Below, in pieces: positions 10,726 through 21,707 of a stretch of DNA of 64,000 nucleotides. Below the pieces are notes generated by a model. It worked only from the letters and a program-made list of their open reading frames with translations. It had not been told where the DNA came from and searched no databases. The translations under genes were made by a program, and so were the position numbers. Source of the DNA: Euglena gracilis (taxonomy: Eukaryota > Euglenida > Euglenophyceae > Euglenales); NCBI GenBank assembly GCA_039621445.1, contig CP154954.1:20570642-20634641 (forward strand), in the 5' to 3' direction. Numbering within the stretch: the stretch's first letter is position 1; the number at the start of each line of letters is the position of its first letter.

Positions 10726-10840
10726 CCCCCCCCCCCCGGGAAACTGTCATGCCCGAGAACCTGTCAGGGTCCCGCCCGGGAAACTGTCAGGGTCCCCGGT
10801 GCCGGCCAACCTGTCAGGTGACAGTTTCCCGGGGGGGGGG
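10726..10840. mobile_element. TA-flanked GGGAAACTGTC palindromic element
   Basis: A C-run with CCCGGGAAACTGTC at the left and GACAGTTTCCCGGG with a G-run at the right form the ends, with TA on both sides (10724-10725, 10841-10842). Internal AACCTGTCAGGGTCCC-type repeats alternate with the terminal motif. Further copies are at 16113, 45341, 49588 and 58934. Confidence 0.8.
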
Positions 10841-11179
10841 TAGATAGAGGCAGCGACCACCGTCTCCGGGGGTTGCCGCCGGGGCATCCCCCGGCGCCCG
10901 CCCCGCTCGCATAGACCGTGCCCCCTACTCCTGGTCCTGTTGGAGGCGCACCTCGTGGCGCTGCAACGTTGTGGCTGTGCTGGCGGACCGCATCCAAGTC
11001 CATCCTTCTCCCTCCTTTGGCCCCGTGTCGACGTCGTGTCCACGAACACTTGTTCAGCTGCTCCAGCCTCCACCCCCCCTTCCCCTGCAGCCTCGTTTCT
11101 TCGCCTGCACCCCCCTGTTTGGCCACCAAATAATATTTTTAAGGTTTTTTTTCAAATCTTTCAGGCATTTTGAGTCTTT

Positions 11180-12240
11180 CTTTTTTTAAAGGCTTTTTAG
11201 GCCATTCTCAGGCTGTTTAAAGGCGCCATTTTCCAGGGTGGCCCAAAGGGATGTCCGGGCATCGAACCAACGTTTTTGATTTTGCATGTGGTCCAAGGTC
11301 AAAAAAATCGAAAAAACACATGTTTTGAATTTTCACTGGATGGACCAGCGATGCCAGGAATCTTTTTCTTCCCCAGAGTAGGCCTGTTTCAGCCAAGAGT
11401 TTGCGATTTCATTTTTGCTAGGTCGGAGAAAATCATGTTGGCCCGAATTTTGTTTCTTCAAAAAGGCATTTTCTGGCATTTTACGGTATCTTGGCACAAA
11501 AATTTAAGGCCCCCTTTTAAGGTTTTAATGTTTGTTTTTAAGGCGCCTTGAAAATTATGATTCCTGTGGGTGACATCGAACAGGGACGCCTGCAGTGTGA
11601 AGCGAACAAAAATAATTTGTGGGCAGAGGCATATTTTAGAGAAAGAGGTGCTGTTGTTGTGGGGTTTTTGGATTTTGTTGCTGCACACCCAAGAAAATAG
11701 ATATTGTACAATAAAATAAATATTATTTTCAAAAGGAAATTGTGGCTTAAAAATACAAGGATGCACACCGCATTTAAGTCTAGGTGTGTATCCATTAACA
11801 CAGAGTCTAGGTGTGCATCCATTAACACAAAGTCCAAAAACCAGCACCACGGAAATTCCACAAAACGTGCAAGGGAAATACGTAGATATTCATTCAATGG
11901 GGGTGATGGATGTAATTGATGGTATTGGATCGAATCCTTGAATACGGGTGGATGCACCTCCGTTCGTCAATGACCAATGCATCACAGGGAGGGGGAAACC
12001 GCAAGCAAGCTGTATGAAATGGCGATGGCACACACAAGAAATTTTTGGGAAACTGCAGAGAAGTTGGCTTTCCAGAGAGATCGCTGCCTCACAGAACTTC
12101 GTGTATTTTCCCAGAAGATCACTTATCTGCTACCAAATAATTAGTTTGACATTTAATTTAATTAAAATAATTTAATTTTATTTTTAATAATTTTTAATCT
12201 GGTTTCTGAAATCAGACTAACCACACACCAACCACACGTC
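11180..12240. other. A/T-rich stretch, no gene seen
   Basis: Low-complexity A/T-rich sequence. A tandem-like pair TAGGTGTGTATCCATTAACA / TAGGTGTGCATCCATTAACA lies near 11780-11828. No exon-like composition. A short GC-rich segment just before this (about 10940-11000) could be an exon, but its frame is ambiguous. Confidence 0.4.
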
Positions 12241-15200
12241 ATCGCCCCCTGGTGCCCAGCTTCCAACACAGGGCACAGAACCTCCCCTCCTAATCATAGA
12301 GACCACAACCACCCCCGGGAGCCACAATAACCGTCCAAAATTTCAAGAAAAGACTGGGACGGGGAGGGGGGTGAATGCGCACCTGCGCATTCACTGGGCA
12401 CCATAAAGCAGGGGGGACAGCGACAGGTGCAACGGCTTCATCTGACCAGGGTTCATCCCTGCGATACAGCGTTTCCTGTCGCACCTCCTGCGGCAGACAG
12501 GGGTTTTCCCTCGGTCAGCGGAAGTGGTAAACCGTCATTTTCAAAACGAAAAAGGCCGGTTTACCCAGGAAAAAACCCAGGGGTCGAAGGTAGGGGTACC
12601 CACTTCGGTATCACGGGTTTCAGCTGACAGGTGAGCCGCCCCGTGAAGTGATGGCAACACAATTGGTAAAAAAAGAATGCGCAGGTGCGCAAAAAACCAC
12701 CAAGAAAAGTGCATTCCCGGCTGTCTAAGAATCTACAACCCACCCACCCACCCAACCACCTGCACCTTCATGTCCACACACAAACAGGAGCCAAAAAAGG
12801 AAGAACCTCCGCAGCTTGTGGTGCCAGTATCTGCAGCCCAGACCCCATCCCAATCCCATATCCCCAGCGACGCCCACTTCAAAATGAAGGGAGTGCTAAA
12901 AGGCCAAAGTTCATTTCGAAACACCATGATTGGAAAACTAACTCACAAAGGACGGTCGTCTTAAAGAACTTTCACACGCTGTCACACAGGTGGTCCCACA
13001 GGGTGATGTGTCGTGGTGCCTATGAGAAGGCGAATGCAGAGCGGGCACCGTGCATGGCTGCTATGCCTGCGTGTGTTTTGGAGGGGGGCAGTGCACCGTG
13101 TGGAATGCAAACAGCAGGCTCCCTGAGGCAGGGCACCAATCCCTCCTTACAACACCTGGCATGGGTTTAAATACACCGTCACCCACCACTCTCTGGGTCT
13201 GACGGTTGGGATGGGGTGCTGGGTATGGAGGGGGGGGGGTGCTGGCTTGCACTCCTTTCTTGTGTGTCACTGGTTCCTAAAGCTCCGGAGCGGAACCCCG
13301 CTTCAACCCCTTTTGCCACAGACTGCACCCTCCAGAACAACCCCTCACAAACAATATAAAATGACTCCTCTCGAGGTTGCATGAGGCACAAGAGTGCGCA
13401 CGTGCGCACTCTTGGGGCCATTCCTTCGTTGGCTGGGTGTGATTCTATCTGCAGGAGAGCAGGAGGGGAGCAGCACTGGGCATCCACAAGAGTGCTCACC
13501 TGCGCATTTCGTGAGGGGGAGCGCGCATGTGCGCATTCTCTGTGTTGTGGGGAGCTGTGTCTCGCACTCCTGAACCCAGTGTTGTCATGGTGCACCGCTG
13601 TCCTTTTTGTTAGCGCATCTCATTACAGGTGGATGCCACCAGAGTAGGCTGTACGTCTCTTGGGCTGTCCCTCCACCTTGTATGCTGAATTGTTAGACAT
13701 GGCCTTGTGCGGCAATCTCCTGCCAGGGTGCATTAATGGGAGACACAAGACGGAGTATGTGGGCATTCACCCCAATGTGCTGTGTTTGACTGCAGCCATT
13801 GCAGATGGGGTGCATGGAGAAAGTGTGCGTATGTGTGTTCTCCTTGGTCTTCACAGCGGCCAGTGGTGGTGTTGTGTTCAGTGCTGGAGCGTCGAGTCTG
13901 AGTACATGATAAATAAGGGTTCTGTGTGGTGGGTGACATTTGCTGCCAGCAAGGCCACAGGTGGTGGTCCTCCTCTTCCGAGTTTCGCTCCAGGGCTGCC
14001 TCGTCCTCGGACACCATTCGATCCTCGCAGAGAGGTATACACTTCAGCCGTGTGGTTTCAAACCCAGGCCAGGCGGGGGGAGGTGGTGTGGTTGGTGGCA
14101 GGCCCACCTGGGAGTGCAAAAATTCAGCAGTGTGGTTGTAATTTAAAGAGAGCCACAGGACGCTTTTTTTTGTGCATGTGCGCATTCACCGGCTTTTTAC
14201 TCATGCCATGAACGACTGCTGACCGCAGTTGGGAATATGGGTGCCTGCCACTGAGGAATTTCTTCGGTCACTGAAGTCCCTTTCTCACCTGTTTTCCCAT
14301 GGTGTGACACAGTGGAATACACAGAAAAAGCAGAACGGCAAACATTATTGGGTTTACCCGGAGGTTTTTTTTATGATGTGCTTGTGCCTGACTCACGGTC
14401 TCAAGGACCTGGATAATTTTTTTTGGGCAAGGATTGACCAATGGTGTTCGCTTCTTTGAGTCCATTTGGATTGTGAAATAGTTCTGTGTTTACAGACCGT
14501 CTTTGGGAGCAAGGTCAAAGGTGGCGATGGGTGTCTTTCGCTCTCGAGGTGCCAACCCAGTGAGCACTGTGTATGTGGAACCAGACACAATCCCCTGCGT
14601 TGCCCCTCCTTGCACCGTGCACTGCAGTCCAACGTAAGGTTGTTCAGGGTGACCATTGGCTGTGTGCTGCCATGCATGCTCTGGGGCGTGGGGTTAAACA
14701 ACACTGGCAGCAACCGGCCCTTCACCTCCGACAGGTGGGGGACGGTTGCAAGTGTTTTGTTACATGCTCCACACGTTCATAAGAGCAGCGCAGGCTGGAC
14801 TGGGCAGTGGACTGCGTAGACAGGTGCGCATTCTGATTTGTTCAATGACTTGAGCTGCAGGGGGGCAGTTCCCTTGTCATTGAAGGACATGAATTGGTGC
14901 TTTGAGACCTGCTGTCACCGAGCCCAGGGTTTTCCACGCCGCTGCAGGTGTCGTATTTCACGGCGTGGCCTGGTACAGCGACATTGTTGCCAAGGGTGAT
15001 TTGTTTGGTTCATCTCCCCCTCACGCACCCATGTTCTGCAAGCCCAAAACCACATCATAGCGGTGCACAACTTGGATTCAAGGCAATACCCATTGCATCC
15101 TTCAACATCATGCGCGTGTGTGCATTCCCCCTTCCCACAGCCTGCGTCCATTCAAAAAAATGCACACCTGCGCATTCTTTTGGGTTTCCAAAAAATGCTC

Positions 15201-15720
15201 AGGTGCTCAGTGACACACTTGTTTTGACCTTGGGAGGACTGTCTCTCTATGGCTGCAAGGAGTTCCTTCCCATGCTCATCCCGGGTTCACCAGGCCCTGT
15301 CCCCCGGAAGCCATCAGGACACATCGGTAAACACAAGGTGGCACACTATGGTCCAGGTTGGCCTGCGTCGCCCGTGTTCCGCATGTCGTGTAGAGTGTGC
15401 CGAGTGTGTGTCCAGCCACGCACTGTACCACAGTCGTTGTGCAACAGCTGCAAACAGCATGATACACAGTTGAAGCAGTATACACAGGGGCGGTCCCTGT
15501 GGTCGTGTAACATCCAAAAAACTCATTTTTGGATTCAGACCGGTGTTTTCACCCAGTCTGGAAGAGGAACGGAACCGTCCGGAATGCGCACCAGGTGACT
15601 TCGCTTCCGGAATGCGTGGATGCACATTTTCACTAAAACTGTCAGTTCATTTTGTGACTGAACAAGAAAAGTGCATTCCCAGCCGTCCAAGAGATTTGCT
15701 TTTTCAGACTTAGTTTAGGT
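12240..15720. repeat. Region with dispersed TGCGCA-nn-TGCGCA palindromes
   Basis: Short palindromes built from TGCGCA (or GCGCA) spaced by two bases recur near 12377, 12677, 13394, 13515, 14172, 14823, 15110, 15163 and 15585. An almost identical block AAAAGTGCATTCCCRGC occurs at about 12705 and 15668. The region lacks the long C-run/G-run elements found on either side. No domain-bearing exon was recognised, although a 183-codon open frame exists on the + strand at 13660-14211. Confidence 0.6.
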
Positions 15721-16112
15721 GGTCGATTTCATTTCAGCCTTTTCATCTTCCTATGTTCAAGTTTTCAAAAAAATTTCTCAGCGTTTGGGTCCAGATCCAG
15801 GGTTTTGAACTGCTCTCTCCGCGTGTCGATTTTCAAGATTTTCCCGACAGACCATTTGTGCAATTAGGACCGACATTTTTTTTTTAAATAAAAGGCACAG
15901 TACATGGTATTTTGTAAGGCTTACTCTCTTCCTAAAATCGTTCCAGAGACGTCCTGTATTGATAAAGCATGGGATGTCATGAGGAAACACATATGCCAGG
16001 TGTTTGTGCCTGTATGCTGTGGTGACACCCGGTCTAGCCGGTGTGGGGTGTCTTAACAGTCATTTGAACTTCCCTGGGCGGTTCTAGGGGCACCAGACCA
16101 CGCAACGTTATA

Positions 16113-16273
16113 GCCCCCCCCCCCCCCGGGAAACTGTCGTGCCAGAGAACCTGTCAGGGTCCCGCCCGGGAAACTGTCAGGGTCCCATCACTGGCCAACC
16201 TGTCACGACAGGAAGTTGTCAGGGTCCCCGGCACCGGCTGACCTGTCAGGTGACAGTTTCCCGGGGGGGGGGG
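16113..16273. mobile_element. TA-flanked GGGAAACTGTC palindromic element
   Basis: Same family as 10726-10840, with CCCGGGAAACTGTC and GACAGTTTCCCGGG ends and internal GGAAACTGTCAGGGTCCC plus AACCTGTCA repeats. TA flanks lie at 16111-16112 and 16274-16275. It ends two bases before a coding exon, so it could contribute an exon border. Confidence 0.75.
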
Positions 16274-16274
16274 T

Positions 16275-16470
16275 ATGGGCCCCTCACTGCTTCCTGGTGA
16301 CGTCTGCAGTGACTCCCGCACAACTGTTATGGACGCCTCCATCCTGCACCTGCTGGCCCAGGCTCTACAGGGGCCGGCTGGTGGCCAGACTCAGCGCTTC
16401 ACGGGAAAGTGGACCTTCATCGACCGGCTGAAGAGCGTGGACTGCAACCAGGATGACACCGTGGCATGGT
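16275..16470 (+). CDS. First coding exon of gene with MDASILHLL start
   Basis: The ATG at 16329 begins MDASILHLLAQALQGPAGGQ, followed by a segment containing FIDRLKSVDCNQDD. A similar FLDRLKSVNCPQ occurs near 25940, and a similar Met-Asp-Ala-x-x-Leu-Leu start occurs at 61801, so these are probably paralogous N-termini. The frame is open upstream to 16275, so an earlier start is possible. A plausible donor GTGGGC follows about 16469. The family is not recognised; the helix plus DRLKSV motif is the useful hallmark. Confidence 0.6.
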
Positions 16471-16793
16471 GGGCAACCACCGGCGGCCTCCCCTTTGATG
16501 CCTGTCCCTGCGGCAGTCTCAACCATCCATTTGTCTGCAATGAACACCAAATGGTGCCGCACAATGAATTCCAATTCGACACACCACACCACACCACACC
16601 GTATACTACTGTGATGTTGCTTGTGTTGACCAGTTTGCCATTCCCAACTTCAAATATCCCTCCCCAAAAAGAGGACCAGAAAGTCTCAGAACCACAAACA
16701 AAATTTTAATGTATTTCACCTTGGATGTACGTTTTTATTTCACCCCAAGAAGTGAGTTGCTAAGTGATCAAGATAAGGCATTTGGCCACCTGG

Positions 16794-16946
16794 TCACATG
16801 GTAGAATCTGTCACATGGTAGAATTTGTCACATAGTAGAATTTGTCACATGGTGGAATTTGTCACATGGCAGAATTTGCCACACGGTAGAATTTGTCACA
16901 TGGTAGAATTTGCCACATGGTAGAATTTGCCACATGGTGGAATTTT
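16794..16946. repeat. 17-bp minisatellite, about nine copies
   Basis: Unit TCACATGGTAGAATTTG is repeated in direct tandem about nine times with scattered A/G and C/T differences. It lies in the intron between the 16.3-kb start exon and the SPRY-like exon. Confidence 0.9.
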
Positions 16947-17103
16947 GTTGTCGAATTCACCCCCTCCACCCCCCGGTGCCAACCTGGAGGAAGGCCGGTT
17001 GGTGTTTTCGCCCGAAAGTTCCTACTGAAAAGGCAAAGAAAAGGCAAATGCCGGTGCTTGGCGCCGTGTCAAGTCCTGGGACTCCACCACCCCGACGCGG
17101 CAG

Positions 17104-17222
17104 GTCTTCCCGGCCAGCGGGCAGTACTCCATCCAGTGGGAGGTCCGCCAGATGGACTACGACCGGAGGTTCGCGGTCGGGGTGCTGCCCGAAAGCACGG
17201 CCCTGGACATGTGTGGCTTCCA
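17104..17222 (+). CDS. SPRY-like exon (first half)
   Basis: After GACGCGGCAG (17103) the frame reads SGQYSIQWEVRQMDYDRRFA and then VGVLPESTALDMCGF. The exon at 26951 encodes an alignable segment (VVAMNHDRPLAVGVFPAATD), which fixes the frame by comparison. The pattern (strand, Asp-Arg, AVGV, Pro, Cys-Gly) fits the early strands of a SPRY/B30.2-type protein-interaction fold, with the second half in exons such as 17278 and 18884. The 3' border is not certain. Confidence 0.6.
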
Positions 17223-17277
17223 GGGCAATGGGAAGAGTTGCCTCCTGTTGGCTTTCCATTGGTTCCCAGAATGCCAG

Positions 17278-17330
17278 GCGGATTCAACCAGTTCCAAGTG
17301 TGGGGTTCAGGAACACCCTGGACGATCAAG
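17278..17330 (+). CDS. Small SPRY-like exon with GT donor
   Basis: Bounded by AATGCCAG and AAG|GTTTGT, both ordinary splice contexts. The frame reads GGFNQFQVWGSGTPWTIK, which resembles the middle Gly/Trp-containing strand region of SPRY domains. It probably joins to the 17104 exon. Confidence 0.45.
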
Positions 17331-17553
17331 GTTTGTATCTCAGTTTTTGCCACAGAAATTTCACTCCAGAAATTTTTTGCTAGGCTAAAGTTTGGGGCAA
17401 ACCATCTCTGCTGTAACTATTGAGGTGGTTTCCCCTCCCCGGGCCCAGCGTTGATCTCGAAAGCCTTATGGGTGGACCTTCTTCCGCCTGCCAGAGGTCT
17501 TCAACCTTTTCCACAATTTTTCGAAAAGTTTCTTCAAAAAAACTACTTTTACT

Positions 17554-17616
17554 TGAATATTGTTAATATCATATACTGATTTTGTTAAAATCAGTATATG
17601 ATATTAACAATATTCA
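17554..17616. repeat. Perfect 30-bp hairpin, 3-base loop
   Basis: 17554-17583 and 17587-17616 are exact reverse complements around GTT. The arms are A/T-rich (TGAATATTGTTAATATCATA...). Perfection over 30 bases implies recent origin or maintenance. Confidence 0.95.
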
Positions 17617-18029
17617 TGCCAATTTTGGAGGCGATTCCTCAAATGATGCCTGAAGATTCAAGTTTCGTTGTTGGTGCCCCAATTTGATTCTAATATCACA
17701 ATGTTTACGGACAAAAAATCGACCCAGCGCCATCCTCTGTTGTTTTAATTTCAGCACCCTAATCCCACCCCCCACCAAATAGGACCCCGCATCAACCTTT
17801 GTGGTTGCTGATAATCCCAAGACGGTGATTTTTGGGGGGTGGGAGGGTCCACTCTTTGGATTTTTGCTGAAACTTCAGACAAAAAACATCTTCCCACAGG
17901 AGAGATCTCTCCAATTTCTTTTTTGGTTTTTTTTGCTTCCAAATATTGGTCAACCTTTGACCGATATCGCCGACTTTCATCTCCAATTTCAAACTCGGCC
18001 ATTTTTTAAGCCCCCTCCCCCTATGTCAG

Positions 18030-18169
18030 CTGCTGCTGCCGCCTCGTCCACCCGGCATTGCTCTGCCCCCAACAATTTCCTTGGCGCTGAGAGCCTGTCG
18101 GGTAGCATCGGTTTCGTGTTCACAAACGAGGGCGGGCAGTTCATGACCGCTGGCGAGGCTGAGACGTGA
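18030..18169 (+). CDS. Probable last exon with LSGSIGFVF motif
   Basis: An acceptor-like CCCTATGTCAG ends at 18029. The frame passes through SAPNNFLGAESLSGSIGFVF and ends at TGA 18167-18169. LSGSIG-type sequence recurs in exons at 28339 (GLSGSIGLVFFN) and 33865 (CLSGSI), so this is a repeated domain edge in several genes. The domain is not identified; a beta-rich module is likely. Position and the stop suggest the end of the gene starting near 16.3 kb. Confidence 0.6.
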
Positions 18170-18883
18170 TGTAAGCCATTCTCTGCTGGTCTGTGAAATT
18201 GCATAGAGCTGACTGGATTGAGTGACATGGTATGGTCCAAGACCTACACCCTGAGACGACTACACCCTTTCACCACTCTTTACCGAAATGCACCCTGACT
18301 TCTCAGAATCAATCTGCTTTTATTATTATTATTGAGCATTCCGTAAAGCCCTACCCAGGACGCCCCCAAAGATCGGGGTTTTTAGCACATTTGGCATTTT
18401 TGGGGGCAAGGAATGTGTCCAAAGCATTTCTGGGTCGATTACCCTCCCAAATAGATTTGCCCGCCTGCAAAGTTAGTGGACTGATCATTTTAGTCCCAAC
18501 CCCATGCAAAGTTATTTGGGCAGTACCAAAAACCATCGATGGACCGATTCTCCACGTTTCCTAAAACAAGTTTTTTGTTGTTGTCATATGGTGTTCATAA
18601 ATGTTTGTACATATGTGCTTCTATTCATCAAGTCATAGATTATTTGGCATTTCAGATCATTTTTTGTGCTTGCTACCTCCTCGTTTAAAAAAGATGCATC
18701 ATTTTTCACGATTGAAAAAGGGGGGCAAAGGTATTTGGACCGATCATCTTTGGCAGAATTCTCAAACACGCAAAGCTTTAGGGCACTGCAACGTCATTTG
18801 GCGGGAGTTTAGGCCATGCTGCTGTGGGGGAGGGGCTCCCCCCTTGACTGGTGGGGTCCAGACCTTGAACCCCCATCCACCAG

Positions 18884-18990
18884 AGTCTCGGCCTCTCTGG
18901 GGCAAGTCCTTCGGGCCCAAGGGCCCAGCAGTGAAGGCAGGCAGCACGGTGTCGGTGTCCGTGGCCAACGGCAGTCTGACCGTGACCGTG
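18884..18990 (+). CDS. SPRY-like exon, left part of a split domain
   Basis: After CCATCCACCAG (18883) the frame reads GPAVKAGSTVSVSVANGSLT and VTV. This aligns with the exon at 31350 (AAGDVVEVTVDCGTVAFAVN), the G-D-x-V-x-V strand pair of SPRY domains. The frame is broken by an element at 18994 and resumes at about 19333 with DGKPLPP. Joined this way, the N/D-G turn of the domain is restored. Confidence 0.7.
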
Positions 18991-18993
18991 GAT

Positions 18994-19327
18994 GAGGGCG
19001 TCGCTCAATGCGGGAGTCGGGGGCCTGTCACCCGAGGGCAGGGGGTGCAGTCAGCCAGCAGCCGTTTTTCAAGCCTTCGACCCCCCTCCCATCCACGAGG
19101 TTCTTTTTTTTGTTGTTTTCCGGCCGCCTGACGGTGTGCCAGGCAGCTGAACATCAGTGGATCATTTCCCTGCAGAGTGCACACATATGAACCACAAACC
19201 GGCAAACATGGGTCGGGGAACAGGGCTGCAACACGGCTGGCCAGGGCCCATGCTGGGTCAGCCTGCAGCCGGCCCCAACATTCCAGCCCCTGAGCTGCCC
19301 CCCCCCCCCCACTGAGCGCATGCCCTG
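18994..19327. mobile_element. hAT-like element acting as intron in a SPRY exon
   Basis: The left end GAGGGCG and right end ATGCCCTG are imperfect inverses (CAGGGCAT). Flanking octamers are CCGTGGAT (18986-18993) and CCGTGGAC (19328-19335), 7 of 8 identical. Removing the element and one octamer joins VTV to DGKPLPP in frame. There is no GT at the left junction and no AG at the right. Confidence 0.75.
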
Positions 19328-19332
19328 CCGTG

Positions 19333-19440
19333 GACGGCAAGCCACTCCCGCCGGTGACAGGCAAGGCCAGGGCTGCGTGGCGGGGTTGCTTCCCCGTTGG
19401 GTTACACAGTACGCTCTCCAGTTTTCCGGACATGTTAACC
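19333..19440 (+). CDS. SPRY-like exon, right part of a split domain
   Basis: The frame reads DGKPLPPVTGKARAAWRGCF followed by PVGLHSTLSS. It aligns with NGQRHGPTARAAGGQWRFAA of the 31350 exon: turn, Gly, then Trp and a hydrophobic strand. The frame stays open to about 19530, but similarity ends near 19430. The 3' border is not resolved. Confidence 0.65.
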
Positions 19441-20140
19441 GATCCCTGTTCTCCTGCCCCCCCCTTTCTGTGGGTGACCAATCTCTCAACGGAGCCCAAC
19501 CAGGGCCATGATTATTTAGACACACCACAGTGATTCATCCGAAGGCAGAAAACAAAGGGCAGCAGTTTTTTCAAATATCTGTTTTCCCCAGGTTTTTTTT
19601 GGTGATTTGTTGACCGACGTTTTTTTTTTAGGCCTAATTTCAAAATCTGTTCCATCCCACACAGCCTGCCAAAAAGGGATGGCTTTCGGGCCCAGCTTGC
19701 CCCCTGGTCGCGACCCAGCGCCATCCTCAGTTAATTTAACATAAGCCGGACCCCGGGACATCTTTTACATTTGTTGATAATCCCAAGGCGATGATGATCT
19801 TTTGTTGGGAGGGTCCACCCTTTGGATTTTTGCTGAAACTTCAGACAAAAAACATCTTCCCACAGGAGAGTCCAAGGCTAGGCTTTTCACTGGGGTCGTT
19901 TTCCTCTGAAAATGACTTCTTTCCGCAAAGGGGAAGAGTGGAAGGCAAGGAGGCTTTCCTCAAAGGGGAAGGCCAGTGGTACTTATTGCTTTCCTCCTTG
20001 CCCTTTGCTCTCTGCTACCCTCTGTAATCTGTCCATCATATCATCCTCGGCATCCCATCCCTTTCTGTGGTTTATCGGCCTTTGAGGTCCGTTAATTAGA
20101 GAAGAGGTTGCAGATGTGGGGCCGACTGGCACGCTGCACA
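19441..20140. other. No supported gene
   Basis: Intron-like sequence. Two segments near 19775-19870 and 17800-17900 share a block GGGAGGGTCCA then TTTGGATTTTTGCTGAAACT and ACATCTTCCCACAGGAGAG, so a dispersed repeat is present in both places. Confidence 0.5.
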
Positions 20141-20142
20141 AT

Positions 20143-20255
20143 AACCCCCCCTCACTTATAAACCCCCGGGGTTTATAGGATCCGGTTTGGTTGGTCGGCC
20201 GAAGGGGGGTTTATAGGTGGGGGGGGGGTTATACGTGGGGGGTGGGGTTTATGTT
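20143..20255. mobile_element. Compact TAACCCCC/GGTTTATA element
   Basis: It starts TAACCCCCCC, contains AACCCCCGGGGTTTATAGG, TTTGGTTGGTCGGCCGAAGG and GGGGTTTATAGG, and ends in G-run/TTTATG. The layout matches 3050-3400 and part of 48130-48232. Confidence 0.6.
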
Positions 20256-21499
20256 ACCGTCCTAGAGGCCAGGAGGATGATAAGCACTAGCAAAAAGTGC
20301 ATGCCTGCAACCTGCTGAAAGCTGGATTCCTGTGGTGTCTGCAACAAGGTGGGCCACAAAAACATGTTTGAACGGATGGGGCACCTAAGAGGACTGAAGA
20401 CGCAAGATTTTAAGATACTTTTTTTCCACAGTCCCAAAATGGCCGAAGAAATGGCCAATGCTGACCCCAACAATTCCAGAAAATGACTAGCAACTGGCCA
20501 AAGCTGACAAAATGGACAAAAACTTGACATCCTTCCAGAAGTGATTTTTTTAAAAAATCTGAAAAAAGCCTGCAAATTTTGCACAACTCAAAAAATGATC
20601 CTTCAAAATTCCACAGTATATTGCAAAATTGTTCTGCATTGTAAGTGTGTGGATGGATGTTTTCTGGAAAGGAAAAAATAAAATGACAAAACCGGACACT
20701 CGCTGAAAATCCGCCGAAAACGCTGAAACAAAATAGGTGGCGGGTTGGGCAGATTTGTGTGAACGCCGACCACAAGTCCAACTCGTCTCTGCTAGTGCGA
20801 AGCCCTGCTTGAGATGGCTGGAAGCTATCGCTTCGCTGTCTCCCTCTGTGCCAAAGACCAAAAGGTGGCAAACAATGTCCGGCCAGATCTGGTGTGACAC
20901 AAATGCCTGGATCAGGCTTCTTGTTCAAGGAAGCTCGCCCCCCCCCCCCCCAGGTGGGTTCTGTGGGCAGGCAGGGGAGGTTGGGCATTTTCGCCCCCCC
21001 CCCCCTCGGGGGTTGGGTTTTGGGGTGGGTAGTGCTATGGTGCACCCCGTGGCGCCGAAGGTGCCGGGGCTCAAAAATGGCCCTTTTCGTGGGATAATTG
21101 GCAGGCACTGGTGGCTGAAACCGACCCCCCCCCCTCCTGGGGGGGGTGGCTTCTATGGGCAGGCACCCCAGAGCACAAGGCACCCTCCCCCGAGGTTGGT
21201 AAAAAAGAAGCCTTATCTGGACACTTTCCAGCCGTTTTTTTCTTCCCCACCAACTGTTCCAAGGGTTCCACCATGGGGGCAGTGGTATCCTCTGGTGCCA
21301 AATTTTGCCTCCTTTCTGCCATTATCCCTCCTGTCTCCCAAAATGTCACTTAAAATGCGAAAGCCAAAGTTTTGTGTCATGATGGATGGGCCACGCTCCC
21401 GGGGATATCCTGACCCCAACCTGGTGCAACGTTCAACCCCACACCTACCCCAACGCCCCTAAACAGGAACAGGAAACTGATCCGGGAGGTCAAAACCAT
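20256..21499. other. Intron-like stretch with palindromic C/G element (20935-21215)
   Basis: No coding domain was recognised. 20935-21215 has GGCAGGCA, CCTCGGGGGTTGGG, a GTGGCGCCGAAGGTGCCG core and GGGGTGGCTTCTATGGGC. The order resembles 31075-31345, so these are two copies of one family. Confidence 0.45.
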
Positions 21500-21704
21500 C
21501 GGGGGGGGGGCAGCCGGCCGGCCGTTGCGGGCAATCGCGGGGGGCCAGGGGGAGACGGGAGGCAGCCTGGAAGGGGCCGCACTGGTGGGCTGTAAGGTCA
21601 CAGCGAAGGCGGAGGCGGAGGTGTTTGCGGCGGTCTGCGCATTGCAGCCGGGCATCGGCCCGGCGGACCTGCAGAAGCTGCGGCTGTTCTCGGGGGCGGT
21701 GGCC
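21500..21704 (+). CDS. Mind-bomb/HERC2-type REP exon, first half
   Basis: The frame contains LEGAALVGCKVTAKAEAEVF and PADLQKLRLFSGAVA. It aligns with the 62462 exon (SEGAALVGRPVTIKAPEEVW) and with exons at 35926 and 37014. The G-x-x-V-x-V...E-x-V pattern followed by GKTG-V..-D-SD in the next exon is that of the SH3-like repeats of Mind bomb E3 ligases and HERC2, which bind substrates. Codons are very GC-rich. The 5' border is uncertain. Confidence 0.65.
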
Positions 21705-21707
21705 AGC

